Assembly (NCBI GenBank): GCA_034423015.1
Contig: DAOUJG010000056.1
Coordinates: 1 to 64,000, forward strand
Direction of reading: 5' to 3'
DNA: 64,000 nt
Origin: JAGWBJ01 sp034423015
GTDB taxonomy: Bacteria; Chloroflexota; Dehalococcoidia; Lucifugimonadales; JAGWBF01
Shown here in pieces: positions 34,909-43,638 of this stretch (its first letter is position 1; each line of letters opens with the position of its first letter). The translations under genes and the position numbers were made by a program. The notes below the pieces were generated by a model. That model did not search any database. It was not told the origin of the DNA and saw nothing but the letters and a program-made list of their open reading frames with translations.

Positions 34909-35769
34909 CTAGTCGAGCTGCGCCCTGGCTCCCGGCTCTGTCAGTTGTTCGCTCAGATCCCAGAGGTCCGAGGCCAGCCGGGCATCGTAGCTCAGGGCGG
35001 ACGACGGCACGGGGCGGCAGTCCACGAAATACTTGCCCGTGACCCCCTCGACCTCGGGAGAGGTCGCCAGGTAGGTCAACGTCTTCGCTCCCTTCGGGGC
35101 ATCGACGCCCCGGACGCCTATGAGGAAGTTGGCCACGCGGCCCAGAAGGCCGTTGTCTCGTGCTATGTTTGTGCGGACCAGCCCGGGGTGCAGGGCGTTG
35201 ACCGTTACGCCCGAGCCTTCGAGCCGTCGCGCCAGCTCGTAGGTGAACAGGATGTTGCAGAGCTTGGAGCGTCCATAGGCCCTGTAGCCGCCGTTCCTCC
35301 CGGGCTTGGGCAGGTCCTCCAGCCGGAACCTGCCAGCCGATAGGTGGGACTTGGACGAGACGTTGACGATCCGGGCCGGCGCCGAATCCTTCAGCAGGTC
35401 CAGCAGCAGTGTGGTCAGCAGGTAGTACCCCAGGTGGTTCAGGGCGAAGGTCATCTCGATGCCGTCGACGCTGCGGCGGTTGGAGAGAAATACGGCCCCG
35501 GCATTGTTCACCAGCACGTCCAACCCGGGCATCTGCTCCTCCACCTGGTCTGCCAGACTGTGAACGTCCCCCTGGGAAGAGAGGTCGGCCAGCAGGTAAC
35601 GCACCGAAGGGTTGCCCGTCTCCTCGATGATCCTGGCTGTTGCGGCAGCAACCTTCGCGGGGTTCCGGCCAACCATCGTCACGCTCGCGCCCATGCGAGC
35701 CAGCTCCCGCGCTGCCGCGTAGCCGATGCCGTCGCTGCCGCCGGTGATCAGACAGGTCTTGTCTTCCAT
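34909..35769 (-). CDS. Short-chain dehydrogenase/reductase, retinol-dehydrogenase-like
   Basis: A 286-residue NAD(P)-dependent oxidoreductase. T-G-G-S-D-G-I-G binds the cofactor (residues 9-16), N-N-A-G is near 88, Ser in V-N-V-S-S-K near 137, and the active Y-G-R-S-K near 165. The H-P-G-L-V-R-T segment is typical of the WWOX/RDH branch. ATG 35769 begins exactly at the cofactor-binding strand; the longer frame to 35904 adds an Arg-rich stretch with no homology. Substrate unknown. Confidence 0.9.
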   Translation of the reverse strand: MEDKTCLITGGSDGIGYAAARELARMGASVTMVGRNPAKVAAATARIIEETGNPSVRYLLADLSSQGDVHSLADQVEEQMPGLDVLVNNAGAVFLSNRRSVDGIEMTFALNHLGYYLLTTLLLDLLKDSAPARIVNVSSKSHLSAGRFRLEDLPKPGRNGGYRAYGRSKLCNILFTYELARRLEGSGVTVNALHPGLVRTNIARDNGLLGRVANFLIGVRGVDAPKGAKTLTYLATSPEVEGVTGKYFVDCRPVPSSALSYDARLASDLWDLSEQLTEPGARAQLD

Positions 35770-35831
35770 CTCGTTTGGCCCATGATTCTGGGGTCTGTCG
35801 TAGGTTGCCGGGAGGCGCCGGCAGCGGTACG

Positions 35832-36779
35832 CTATCTTACGCAGGCGGCGATGCGCTCCATTAGCTCTGCCTCCAGTGGCGCGGCCGCCTCCGCGGCGAT
35901 GCACTCCCGCAGTTCCTGGCGGTTTTTGACACCCAGCACCACCGTGGAGATGCCCTCCATCGAGAGGGTGTAGCAGTGGGCCAGGTAGGCCGCGCTGTGG
36001 CCCAGCTCCGCGGCCAGGGCCCGGAAGGTCGCCGCCCGGGCGTAGTCTGCCAGCTCCGTGTGGCCCTCGGGCAGCGGCCGGTCGATGGTGTCAGTCAACG
36101 CGCCGGCCTGCACCGCCCGGATCCCCATGACCGCGACGCCGCTGGCGTTGGCCGCCGCGATGATGTCCCGCGGGCGGGCCGGTCCGCTGCCTTCCACCAG
36201 CCCGCCCGCCGAGTCCATCAGGTTGGCGATGCACTGGATGTAGTCCGGCCGGGGCCCGTTCGTGAGCAGGTGGATGAGGGCGTCGGCCTGGCTGATGCCC
36301 GTGAGGCCCCAGTGCCCGATGCGCCCCTCCGCGATGAGCCGCTGGAAGGCCGGCGCCACGGCCTCCGTCACCGTCGCCACGGTGGTCAGCCGCTCTCCGC
36401 CCTCCTCCCCAAGGGTCACGGCGTTGTGCAGGAACATCACGTCCACCCGCTCCAGCTTCATGCGCTCCAGGCTGCCCGTAAGGCTGGTGGAGAGGAGGTC
36501 GTACACTTGCTCCGGCGGGGTCGCACCGACGCGGCACTTGGTGACCACCCTGACCCCTGCGGGCAGCCCGCCGTCGAAGGCCTCGCCTATCACCCTCTCC
36601 GACTCGCCGTTGCCGTAGGAGGCCGCCAGGTCCAGCACGTCTATGCCGCACTCCACGGCCTCGCGCACCGTCGCGACGCACTCCTCTCGGGTTGTGGCCC
36701 CCCAGACGTGCCCGAGGCCTCCGCCGCCGAGGGTAAGGGCGCTCGCCGTGCCCAGCTTGCCGAAGGGTCGTTGCCGCAT
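35832..36779 (-). CDS. Aldo/keto reductase
   Basis: A 315-residue TIM-barrel NADPH oxidoreductase. Tetrad elements: Asp and Tyr in D-V-L-D-L-A-A-S-Y-G, Lys in V-V-T-K-C, His in M-F-L-H-N. The cofactor-binding end reads S-T-V-V-L-G-V-K-N. The Met at 36779 (M-R-Q-R-P-F-G-K-L-G) starts at the conserved first strand and is preferred to 36839. The branch resembles the L-fucose/D-threo-aldose dehydrogenase type. It diverges from recQ. Confidence 0.9.
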   Translation of the reverse strand: MRQRPFGKLGTASALTLGGGGLGHVWGATTREECVATVREAVECGIDVLDLAASYGNGESERVIGEAFDGGLPAGVRVVTKCRVGATPPEQVYDLLSTSLTGSLERMKLERVDVMFLHNAVTLGEEGGERLTTVATVTEAVAPAFQRLIAEGRIGHWGLTGISQADALIHLLTNGPRPDYIQCIANLMDSAGGLVEGSGPARPRDIIAAANASGVAVMGIRAVQAGALTDTIDRPLPEGHTELADYARAATFRALAAELGHSAAYLAHCYTLSMEGISTVVLGVKNRQELRECIAAEAAAPLEAELMERIAACVR

Positions 36780-36902
36780 GTCGTCCTCCCAGGTATGGGC
36801 GTGCTCCGTCGCCGCGCAGAATGGGCCCGTCCGCAGCATATCATGGCTGCCCGGCGGCTGTTAAGGCGCGCTTGTAACGCCGTAGTGGGGGTGCAGCACG
36901 GG

Positions 36903-36932
36903 TTGTTGCGATGGACACATCCGGTCTATGAT
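36903..36932 (+). promoter_or_regulatory. Promoter upstream of recQ
   Basis: TTGTTG (36903-36908), 18-base spacer, TATGAT (36927-36932), about 85 bases before the recQ start in the divergent gap with the aldo/keto reductase gene. No LexA-like box was evident. Confidence 0.4.
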
Positions 36933-37014
36933 ACCCTGGACCGGGTTCACATAACCCTTCGAGGCCACTTCGCGCTCCTGACGTAGAAACCGTGTCTGTG
37001 ACCATGACTGACCG

Positions 37015-38865
37015 ATGACAATGGACGACGCGATGCAGGAAGCCAACGGGGCCAATGGCAGATTGGCGGATGTCCTGAAGCAGCGCTTTGGGCACGACGG
37101 CTTCCTGCTCATGCAGGAAGAGGTCATCGAGAACGTGCTGGCCGGGCGGGACTCGCTGGTCCTGATGCCGACGGGCAGCGGGAAGTCCGTCTGCTACCAG
37201 CTCCCGGCGCTGCTCGTCGACGGGGTGACCTTGGTGGTGTCCCCGCTGATCGCCTTGATGAAGGACCAGGTCGACTCGCTCAAGGCCAAGGGAATCAGGG
37301 CGGCCTTCATCAACAGCGCCATGACCTACTCCGACGTGCGGGCCGTGCAGGCGGATGCATATCGGGGCCGGCTGGACATCCTGTACGTCTCGCCGGAGCG
37401 GCTGGCAATCCAGCGGTTCAACGACTTCCTGCGGGCCCTGAAGCTGGGGCTGATTGCCATCGACGAAGCTCACTGCATCTCGGAGTGGGGCCACGACTTC
37501 AGGCCCGACTACCGGAACCTTCAGACCCTTCGGGACGACTTTCAGGATACGCCGATGATCGCCCTCACGGCTACGGCTACCGAGAGGGTCCGTGAAGACA
37601 TCGTCCAGCAGCTGAAGATGCCCGGCGCTTCCCGGTTCGTAGCGAGCTTCAACAGGCCCAATCTGACCTACACGGTGAGGCCCAAACGCAAGAGCTTCCA
37701 GGCCCTTGTCGACTTGCTCGGACGGCTAGGCGCCGGCTCGGCCATCGTGTACCGCTTCTCCCGGCAAGAGACCGAGGATCTGGCGTCACGGCTGGCCGAT
37801 CGAGGATTCAGGGCGCTGGCCTATCATGCCGGGTTGGAGGACGAAGTGCGTCGGAAGACCCAGGAACGGTTCCTCAGTGACGAGGTCCCGATAATCGTGG
37901 CCACGATAGCCTTCGGCATGGGTGTGGACAAGCCGAACATCCGCCTCGTGGTCCACTACGATCTGCCTAAGACCATCGAGGGCTACTACCAGGAGACCGG
38001 CAGGGCGGGGCGCGATGGCCGGCCCAGCGACTGCGTCCTGTTCTTCTCATACGGTGACAAGATGAAGCAGGAGTTCTTCATCGGTCAGATGGAGGACGAC
38101 GCAGAGAGGGCCAACGCCGAGGCGAAGCTGGCTAAGATGGTCGAGTACGGGAGCACGAAGTCGTGTCGACGACGGTTCCTCTTGGGCTACTTCGGCGAGG
38201 AGTGGACCCCTGAGGGCTGCGGGGCCTGCGACGTATGCCTGGCTGAGCAGCGGCGTGCCAGCCCCGATAGCACCTTCGATGGCACGGAGGTGGTCCAGAA
38301 AGTGCTGTCGAGCGTCATACGGACTGGGGAGAGGTTCGGCGCCAATCACGTGGTCGAGGTGCTTCGCGGCAGCCGTTCGAGCCGCGTGATGGCGTTGGGG
38401 CATGACCGGCTCTCCGTCTACGGCATCGCACGGGAGATGCAGACCGACGACCTAAAGGACATCATCGACCAGCTCATCGGAATGGGTCTGGTCGAGAGGG
38501 CGTCGGGGGAGTTTCCGACCCTGTCCGTAACCCCTCAAGGCAGGAAGGTCCTCAAGGACCGCGAGACCGTGACCCTGGTTGGACAGGTCACCGCTCCGGC
38601 TCCACAAGGCGACCCGGCCGCTCCCCACGACCAGGTGTTGTTCCAGAAGCTTCGCGTGCTCAGGAAGGAGCTGGCCGACTCACTGGGCGTTCCGGCGTTT
38701 GTCGTGTTCAGTGACGCCACTCTCCGCCAGTTGGCGTCGAGCATGCCCGGAGACCGCGCCTCGATGCTGAAGGTCAAAGGGGTGGGGGAGTCCAAGCTGC
38801 GGCAGTTTGGGGACGAGTTCCTCTCGGTCATCGCGGGGCACCTGGCCGAGATAACGCCGCGATGA
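37015..38865 (+). CDS. recQ: ATP-dependent DNA helicase RecQ
   Basis: A 616-residue 3'-5' helicase for repair of stalled forks and recombination. Walker A is T-G-S-G-K-S near 53 and D-E-A-H-C-I-S-E-W-G-H-D-F-R-P-D near 150 marks the RecQ clade. Motif VI Q-E-T-G-R-A-G-R-D-G is near 326. The zinc-binding Cys set (S-C-R-R-R, then C-G-A-C-D-V-C) is near 380-410, followed by the RQC winged helix and an HRDC domain (about 535-610). Length and order are canonical. ATG 37015 and 37021 are both possible starts. It is convergent with recN. Confidence 0.97.
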   Translation: MTMDDAMQEANGANGRLADVLKQRFGHDGFLLMQEEVIENVLAGRDSLVLMPTGSGKSVCYQLPALLVDGVTLVVSPLIALMKDQVDSLKAKGIRAAFINSAMTYSDVRAVQADAYRGRLDILYVSPERLAIQRFNDFLRALKLGLIAIDEAHCISEWGHDFRPDYRNLQTLRDDFQDTPMIALTATATERVREDIVQQLKMPGASRFVASFNRPNLTYTVRPKRKSFQALVDLLGRLGAGSAIVYRFSRQETEDLASRLADRGFRALAYHAGLEDEVRRKTQERFLSDEVPIIVATIAFGMGVDKPNIRLVVHYDLPKTIEGYYQETGRAGRDGRPSDCVLFFSYGDKMKQEFFIGQMEDDAERANAEAKLAKMVEYGSTKSCRRRFLLGYFGEEWTPEGCGACDVCLAEQRRASPDSTFDGTEVVQKVLSSVIRTGERFGANHVVEVLRGSRSSRVMALGHDRLSVYGIAREMQTDDLKDIIDQLIGMGLVERASGEFPTLSVTPQGRKVLKDRETVTLVGQVTAPAPQGDPAAPHDQVLFQKLRVLRKELADSLGVPAFVVFSDATLRQLASSMPGDRASMLKVKGVGESKLRQFGDEFLSVIAGHLAEITPR

Positions 38866-38901
38866 CGCCGTCGGCCGTAGGGACTTGCCGGGAATCCGAG
38901 G

Positions 38902-40686
38902 CTAGGTGACTTCCCCTTCGCTCCCCTTCCAGCTCGCCGCCTGCTCCACCATCTCCAGGGCGTTGCTGCGGGCTGCGCCGCTGTCGGAGCCGAGCATCTG
39001 GCTCAGCTCCGTCACCCTGGCCTGGCCGGCCAGGGTCTCCACCGCGGTCACGGTCCTATCATGGGAGGTGGACTTCACGACCCTGGCATGGTGGTCCGCG
39101 TAGCCCGCTATCTGAGGGAGGTGGGTTACGCACAGGACCTGGTGACTCTTGGATAGACCCCATAGCTTCCGGCCCAGGAGGCTGCCGACCCGGCCTCCTA
39201 TTCCCGCATCCACCTCGTCGAACACCAGGACCGGAATCCGGTCGGCCGTGGAGAGAATGGTCTTTATGGCGAGCATCAGCCGGGCGGCCTCTCCCCCGGA
39301 GGCGATTCTCGCCAGGGGGCGCGGCGGTTCACCCAGGTTCAGCGAGACCAGGACCTCCACGGAGTCTATACCGGTGCCGTTGAAGGCGAAGCGCCTGACG
39401 CCGTCTCCGTCCAAGGACGTCTGCCCTGGAGCGGCGAGTCCGGGCCCCGCCGGCACGCCCTCCTCCGACTCCGACTGACTGACATCCACGCGCACTTGGG
39501 CGTGTTGCACGGCCAGCCCGGCGACCTCCTCCTCGACTGCCCCGCCCAGGCGCTCGGCCGCGTCTCGCCGGGCCTCGGAGAGCCGTCCCGCCAGGGTACC
39601 AACCTGCCCCCGAAGCTCCATCTCAAGGGATTTCAGCTCCTCGGTGCGCTCTTCGCTGCGACACAGCTCCTCCAGCTCAACGGAGGAGCGCTGGGCGAAG
39701 GCCAGGACCTCTTCGACGGTACTGCCGTACTTCCTCTTCAGGCCCCTGATCAAGTCCAGCCGCCCCTCCAGCTCCTGAAGGCGCTCCGGGTCGTACTCTA
39801 TGCCGTCGCGATAGCTCCGCAGCGCCCGCCCCAGCTCCTCCATCTGGTGGGTCAGGGCATCCACCTGCTCGAGGTGATGGCCCAGCGAGGGGTCCAACTG
39901 CTTGAGGTGGGCCAGGTCCTGGGCTACCTGTCCCATGAGGTCCGTGACCGATTCCTGCCGGTCGAAGCCATCGTACAGCGCACGATAGGCGTGGTCGGCC
40001 AGGGCGGTGATCCGCTCCGCGTTGGCGATCCGGTCCCGCTCTAGGGCCAGGTCTTCGTCTTCAGCCGGGCGAAGATCGGCGGCGCGTATCTCTGCCACCT
40101 GGTACCTCAGAAAGTCCACCCGTCGGGCCAGATCCTGCTCTTCCGTCCGCAGCCGCTCCAGCTCCCGGCACACATCCTTTAGCCGGCGGACCTTCTCCGC
40201 CACCTGGGTCCGGAGCTCCCACAGCCCGCCATACTTGTCCAGTATGTCCATGTGCTCGCGCACTCGGAATAGGGACAAGTGCTGGTTCTGGCCGTGGATA
40301 TCCACCAAGTGTTCGGCCAGGGCGCTCAACAGCCTGAGGGGAACGATTCGCCCGTTCACGCGGCAGGTGTTGCGCCCCTCCAGGTTGACCTCGCGGGCGA
40401 GAATCAGCTCCTCTTCCCCGCTGTCGACCTCGTACTCGGCCAGGGCGGCGTTGATGCTCTGGGCCAGGTCCCCGTCCAGCAGGAAGATGCCCTCCACCCT
40501 GGACTGGCGGGCGCCCGAGCGCACCATGCCCGCGTCGGCCCGGCCGCCCAGGAGAAGGCTCAGCGCGTCCACGATGATCGACTTTCCCGCCCCGGTCTCC
40601 CCGGTGAGCACGTTGAAGCCGGGCCCCAGCTCCATTTCAAGCTGCTCTATGGTGGCGAAATTGGTGACGCTGAGAAGTCTGAGCAT
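38902..40686 (-). CDS. recN: DNA repair protein RecN
   Basis: A 594-residue SMC-like ATPase acting in double-strand break repair. The N-terminal Walker A is G-E-T-G-A-G-K-S near 31-38. A long coiled-coil hairpin follows (about 150-370). The ABC signature I-A-S-G-G-E-A-A-R and Walker B V-L-V-F-D-E-V-D-A-G-I-G-G lie near 455-500, with V-T-H-L-P-Q after. Length is typical (about 550-600). An Arg/Gly-rich insert before the signature (about 405-435) is longer than usual. With recQ tail to tail, the pair forms a small repair locus. Confidence 0.96.
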   Translation of the reverse strand: MLRLLSVTNFATIEQLEMELGPGFNVLTGETGAGKSIIVDALSLLLGGRADAGMVRSGARQSRVEGIFLLDGDLAQSINAALAEYEVDSGEEELILAREVNLEGRNTCRVNGRIVPLRLLSALAEHLVDIHGQNQHLSLFRVREHMDILDKYGGLWELRTQVAEKVRRLKDVCRELERLRTEEQDLARRVDFLRYQVAEIRAADLRPAEDEDLALERDRIANAERITALADHAYRALYDGFDRQESVTDLMGQVAQDLAHLKQLDPSLGHHLEQVDALTHQMEELGRALRSYRDGIEYDPERLQELEGRLDLIRGLKRKYGSTVEEVLAFAQRSSVELEELCRSEERTEELKSLEMELRGQVGTLAGRLSEARRDAAERLGGAVEEEVAGLAVQHAQVRVDVSQSESEEGVPAGPGLAAPGQTSLDGDGVRRFAFNGTGIDSVEVLVSLNLGEPPRPLARIASGGEAARLMLAIKTILSTADRIPVLVFDEVDAGIGGRVGSLLGRKLWGLSKSHQVLCVTHLPQIAGYADHHARVVKSTSHDRTVTAVETLAGQARVTELSQMLGSDSGAARSNALEMVEQAASWKGSEGEVT

Positions 40687-40830
40687 GGAAACGTCCGCAC
40701 CCCCCGCTTCACATCAAGACCGGCCCGGAGGAATGTCCCGGGACTGACCTGTCTCGTCCATAGCGGTACCGGATGCGGCGTTATTCCGCCGAGTAGCCGG
40801 CGCCGGCCACTCGGCGACAATGGACGGGGA

Positions 40831-41451
40831 TCAGGAGCCTACCAGGGACTCGAAGACCTCTCGCCAGCTATTCGCCGTTTCCGACCCGTAGCGAAGATCG
40901 GACACGACCACGCCGTTGGCGTCGAGGGCCATGTGGGCCGCCTGCCGGGTGACGTTGTAGCTCTTCAGCATCTGCACGTCGGCGGTTGTCATCGGCCAGG
41001 TGAATTCCTGCGCCTCCTTGTAGGAGAGGATGTCCTTGGCCTCCTCCGAGGGGTCGACCCCCACGCCGACAATCTCCACGCGGTCAGAGTATTCGGGGTA
41101 TACGTCCCTTAGCTGCCCCAACGAGGCACGGCATGTTGGTCACCAGGTGGCGAAGAAGTAGAGGATTACGGGGCGGCCCTGGAGGCTGCCCAGGGTGAGG
41201 TCCTCGCCCGCCGCGGTGGTCAGAGTGAAGTCGGGGGCCTGTTGCCCTACTTTGTATCCCACCTCGATGGACGGCTGCGCGGGCTCCGAGGTATCCCTAA
41301 CGGCCCCGTCGGCGGGTTCGGTTGCATCGGCGGCGGGTTCCGGGGCCTGCTGGGTCGGGGGAGGGCTGGTGGCGGAGTCGCCGCCGGTGCATGCGGCCGT
41401 CAGCGCTGCTCCCAAGACCAGGCACAAAGCCAGCATCAGCCATCTCGACAT
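40831..41451 (-). CDS. TlpA-like thioredoxin-fold selenoprotein lipoprotein (in-frame TGA = Sec104)
   Basis: Read on the minus strand, the frame contains a TGA at 41142-41140 and stays open in the same frame on both sides, giving 206 residues. The active site is Y-F-F-A-T-W-[TGA]-P-T-C-R-A-S, the place of W-C-P-T-C in TlpA/ResA proteins, so the first redox Cys is replaced by a U-x-x-C. A lipoprotein signal ends in L-T-A-A-C, followed by a Pro/Ala/Thr/Glu-rich spacer (about 27-62) and a domain starting A-P-D-F-T-L. Downstream V-G-V-G-V-D-P-S-E-E is typical; the usual cis-Pro before the I-D-x-x-G strand is not seen (A-A-H-M-A-L-D-A-N-G). Predicted to reduce disulfides or peroxides at the outer face of the membrane. 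ATG 41451 follows GAGGAG at good spacing and is preferred to 41469. A nonsense mutation is the alternative. Confidence 0.83.
41114..41128 (-). promoter_or_regulatory. Candidate bacterial SECIS hairpin
   Basis: On the minus strand TGCCT (41128-41124) pairs with GGGCA (41118-41114), including one G-U pair, around a CGTTG loop that contains GU. The loop starts 17 bases after the TGA, as in known bacterial SECIS elements. A CCAAC/GTTGG pairing just after the TGA is an alternative fold. Confidence 0.5.
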
Positions 41452-41492
41452 ATTGACGAAGCTCCTCATTGCAACTACTGTACGCTTCTTGG

Positions 41493-41498
41493 ATTATA
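41493..41498 (-). promoter_or_regulatory. -10 element of the TlpA-like selenoprotein gene
   Basis: A perfect TATAAT on the minus strand about 40 bases upstream of the start codon at 41451. The matching -35 region is poor. Confidence 0.4.
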
Positions 41499-41606
41499 CC
41501 TGCATTCCCCTGGTTGACGCCAGACCGCCGGACGGCCGATTCACGAGGGGTCCCTCCACATGGAGGTCGACGGGAGCAAGCCGGCCGGCTTGAACGGTTA
41601 TTTGCA

Positions 41607-41636
41607 TTGACAATCGCTATCGTCGACCCCTACACT
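41607..41636 (+). promoter_or_regulatory. Promoter for bioY
   Basis: A perfect TTGACA (41607-41612), 18 bases, TACACT (41631-41636), about 70 bases before the bioY start. No clear BirA or BioR operator palindrome was found nearby. Confidence 0.5.
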
Positions 41637-41708
41637 CGACGGGTCTTCAACCGGCATGCGACACGGGCAGGCGAATCTTTATCACAGACTTGGTGTGGAG
41701 TTGTCATA

Positions 41709-42350
41709 ATGCAGAGCGTGATCAGGTCCGGGGAGCTCGTCCTACGGTCGAAACCCTGGTCGGTAATAGGCCCGTATAACAGCTCTCTGATGGACTCCCT
41801 CTTTCCGTCCCTCAACACCCTTCAGAGGGTGGCTATTTCGCTGCTCTTCGTGGGGCTCCTGGTCTCCTTCGGTCGGGCGACGTTCTACCTCCCGGACAAC
41901 CCTGTTCCCATCACCTTTCAGACCACCGGTGTGCTGCTGTTCGGGGGCGTTTTGGGTCTGAGGTGGGGTATATTCGCGATCCTCGTATACTACCTTCTGG
42001 GCATGGCAGGGGTGCCGGTGTTCAAGGACGGCGGCAACGGCTGGCACTACGTCACCGGCACGGTAACCGGTGGCTATCTCATCGGGTTCGTCGTCGCCTC
42101 GGTGTTGGTGGGCTACCTGTCGCAGCATGGTTGGAACCGAGGTCGGTCGCTATGGCCGATGCTTCTGGGAAGCCTGGCCATATATGTGCCGGGGCTCCTG
42201 TGGCTGCACTACTTCGACTTCGGATGGCCGGCCGAGGGGGAGCTGTTCAGCGGCGGAATGTACCCCTTCATTCCGGGGGACCTGGTAAAGCTGATGATAG
42301 CGTCCCTCGTGGTGGGGTTCGGGTGGAAGCTCGCGGACCGACGCCGGTAG
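41709..42350 (+). CDS. bioY: Biotin transporter BioY (ECF-type substrate-binding protein)
   Basis: A 213-residue integral membrane protein with five to six helices. BioY signatures are visible: P-V-P-I-T-F-Q-T-T-G-V-L-L-F-G near residue 65, L-L-G-M-A-G-V-P-V-F near 98 and G-G-Y-L-I-G-F near 120, ending with F-I-P-G-D-L-V-K. ATG 41709 has GGAG about nine bases upstream; ATG 41790 would remove a polar N-terminus. It binds biotin and works alone or with the ECF AT module; no ecfA or ecfT genes are nearby. Confidence 0.92.
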   Translation: MQSVIRSGELVLRSKPWSVIGPYNSSLMDSLFPSLNTLQRVAISLLFVGLLVSFGRATFYLPDNPVPITFQTTGVLLFGGVLGLRWGIFAILVYYLLGMAGVPVFKDGGNGWHYVTGTVTGGYLIGFVVASVLVGYLSQHGWNRGRSLWPMLLGSLAIYVPGLLWLHYFDFGWPAEGELFSGGMYPFIPGDLVKLMIASLVVGFGWKLADRRR

Positions 42351-42432
42351 TCCGAAGGGGAAAGCAAGCAGGACGCCCAACCGTCCGGCGAGTGACCAAC
42401 GTGCGTGGGCCCGCGCTAGAGCGCCCCAGGAA

Positions 42433-43335
42433 TCAGCTATCGTCCGAACGCCCTGTAGACTCCTGCGTCCCTGGGTGCCTAGGCAGGAACATCCTCATCT
42501 CCGTGTGGCGCCCTGGCTCGGACTCTCCGACGATGTTCCCGCCGTGCTCCCGGACCACGTCGTAGACGAAGCTGAGCCCCAGCCCGGCGTTCCTCCCCGT
42601 ATCCTTGGTCGTGAAGAAGGGGTCGAACATCCTTGCCATCGTCTCCGCGGTCATCCCCGTCCCGTTGTCCCAAATCGATATCACCGCGCCGTCTTCCGTG
42701 TTGGCCGTGCCGACTCTCAGCTCGGGCCTGTATTCGTGTCCCTCCAGGCGCACTTTCTCCGCCATCGCTTGGCAGGCGTTGGTCACCAGGTTGGCGATGG
42801 CCCTGGCCACGTCCTCAGACACCGCGACGACCTCCTCCAACTCCGGGTCAGGCTCCATGGTGAGCTCAACCTGGAGGCCGGGTTCGTAGACCCGCACCGC
42901 CTGGCGGGCCAGGTTGGTCTGCTCGGCCAACAGCTGGTTCAGGTCCACCGGGCGGAACCCCCCTCCGGTCCCCGGGTCCAATGCCAGCATGGCCGACACG
43001 ATGCCGTTGGCGCGGTCGCCATGGTGCACTACACGGTCCATGTTCTCCGTCAGCTCCTGGAGAAGCGCCTCCGCCTCCTCCCGGGCCTCAGGGTCGAGCT
43101 GCCCCAGCATCTCCCCCAAGTCCTCGGCTATCTCCCTGGATGAGGAGGCGAAGCTGCGAATGAACTGGAGGGGGTCACGCATCGAGTGGGCCACGCCCCA
43201 GGACAGCTCGCCGAGCTCCGCCAGCTTCTGCTGGCTGGCGACCTGCTCCCGGACTTGCCTGAGGTCCGCCAGCGCCTGCTGCAGCTCGGCGGCCTTCTGG
43301 TGGAGCTCCTCGGCAAGTCGCTGCTCCGCGTCCAT
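42433..43335 (-). CDS. Soluble sensor histidine kinase
   Basis: A 300-residue cytoplasmic kinase with an N-terminal coiled coil (about 1-40), H-box G-E-L-S-W-G-V-A-H-S-M-R-D-P-L with the phosphorylated His near residue 50, N-box N-L-V-T-N-A-C-Q-A-M, G1 D-N-G-T-G-M, F-box F-F-T-T-K and G2 G-L-G-L-S. It resembles the NtrB/PAS-kinase group but the common H-E-I-R-N-P of the H-box is H-S-M-R-D-P. No membrane span or sensory domain is present, and no response regulator gene is adjacent. The start codon abuts the stop of a 24-codon upstream ORF (TAG-ATG), suggesting translational coupling. Confidence 0.9.
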   Translation of the reverse strand: MDAEQRLAEELHQKAAELQQALADLRQVREQVASQQKLAELGELSWGVAHSMRDPLQFIRSFASSSREIAEDLGEMLGQLDPEAREEAEALLQELTENMDRVVHHGDRANGIVSAMLALDPGTGGGFRPVDLNQLLAEQTNLARQAVRVYEPGLQVELTMEPDPELEEVVAVSEDVARAIANLVTNACQAMAEKVRLEGHEYRPELRVGTANTEDGAVISIWDNGTGMTAETMARMFDPFFTTKDTGRNAGLGLSFVYDVVREHGGNIVGESEPGRHTEMRMFLPRHPGTQESTGRSDDS

Positions 43336-43410
43336 CTAGGCTGCCCCGCCGGAGTCTTGATGTACCATGGCGGCCGGCCGGGTGGGAATGAGGGTGGTCG
43401 GGCCTGTCAT
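43336..43410 (-). CDS. 24-codon leader ORF coupled to the histidine kinase
   Basis: ATG at 43410 follows a strong GAAGGAGAGG site and the frame ends with TAG directly before the kinase ATG. The product (M-T-G-P-T-T-L-I-P-T-R-P-A-A-M-V) has no recognised function. It may only ensure coupled translation of the kinase, whose own start lacks a separate ribosome site. Confidence 0.45.
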   Translation of the reverse strand: MTGPTTLIPTRPAAMVHQDSGGAA

Positions 43411-43425
43411 GGTCCTCTCCTTCGG

Positions 43426-43449
43426 GTGGCCGGGCCCCCGCCCGGCCAC
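43426..43449. promoter_or_regulatory. Perfect 10-bp hairpin in the kinase leader
   Basis: GTGGCCGGGC and GCCCGGCCAC flank a CCCC loop. On the minus-strand transcript it ends about three bases before the ribosome site of the leader ORF and could control access to it or act as a pause site. No T-run follows, so it is not a normal terminator. Confidence 0.55.
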
Positions 43450-43638
43450 GGGAAAACCCATCAAGCTCGTCTGTCTGGTCCTGCGTTCGTTGGTTCCCAC
43501 CGGCGATTATACCAGTCAAATAGACATCGCGGACTGCCCCGCCCCATGCGGAGTCTTGCACAAAATCAATTCCGCACCGTCAGCGCGGCCGCGATGGGCG
43601 GCTACGGTCCCTGGGGTCTCAGTGTTGCAGGCCGTCGA
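43450..43638 (-). promoter_or_regulatory. Rest of the kinase leader and promoter region
   Basis: The 303-base gap 43336-43638 holds the leader ORF, the hairpin and, on the minus strand, a perfect TATAAT (43511-43506) preceded by TGG. A matching -35 is not clear. The remaining bases up to 43638 show no gene. Confidence 0.35.
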
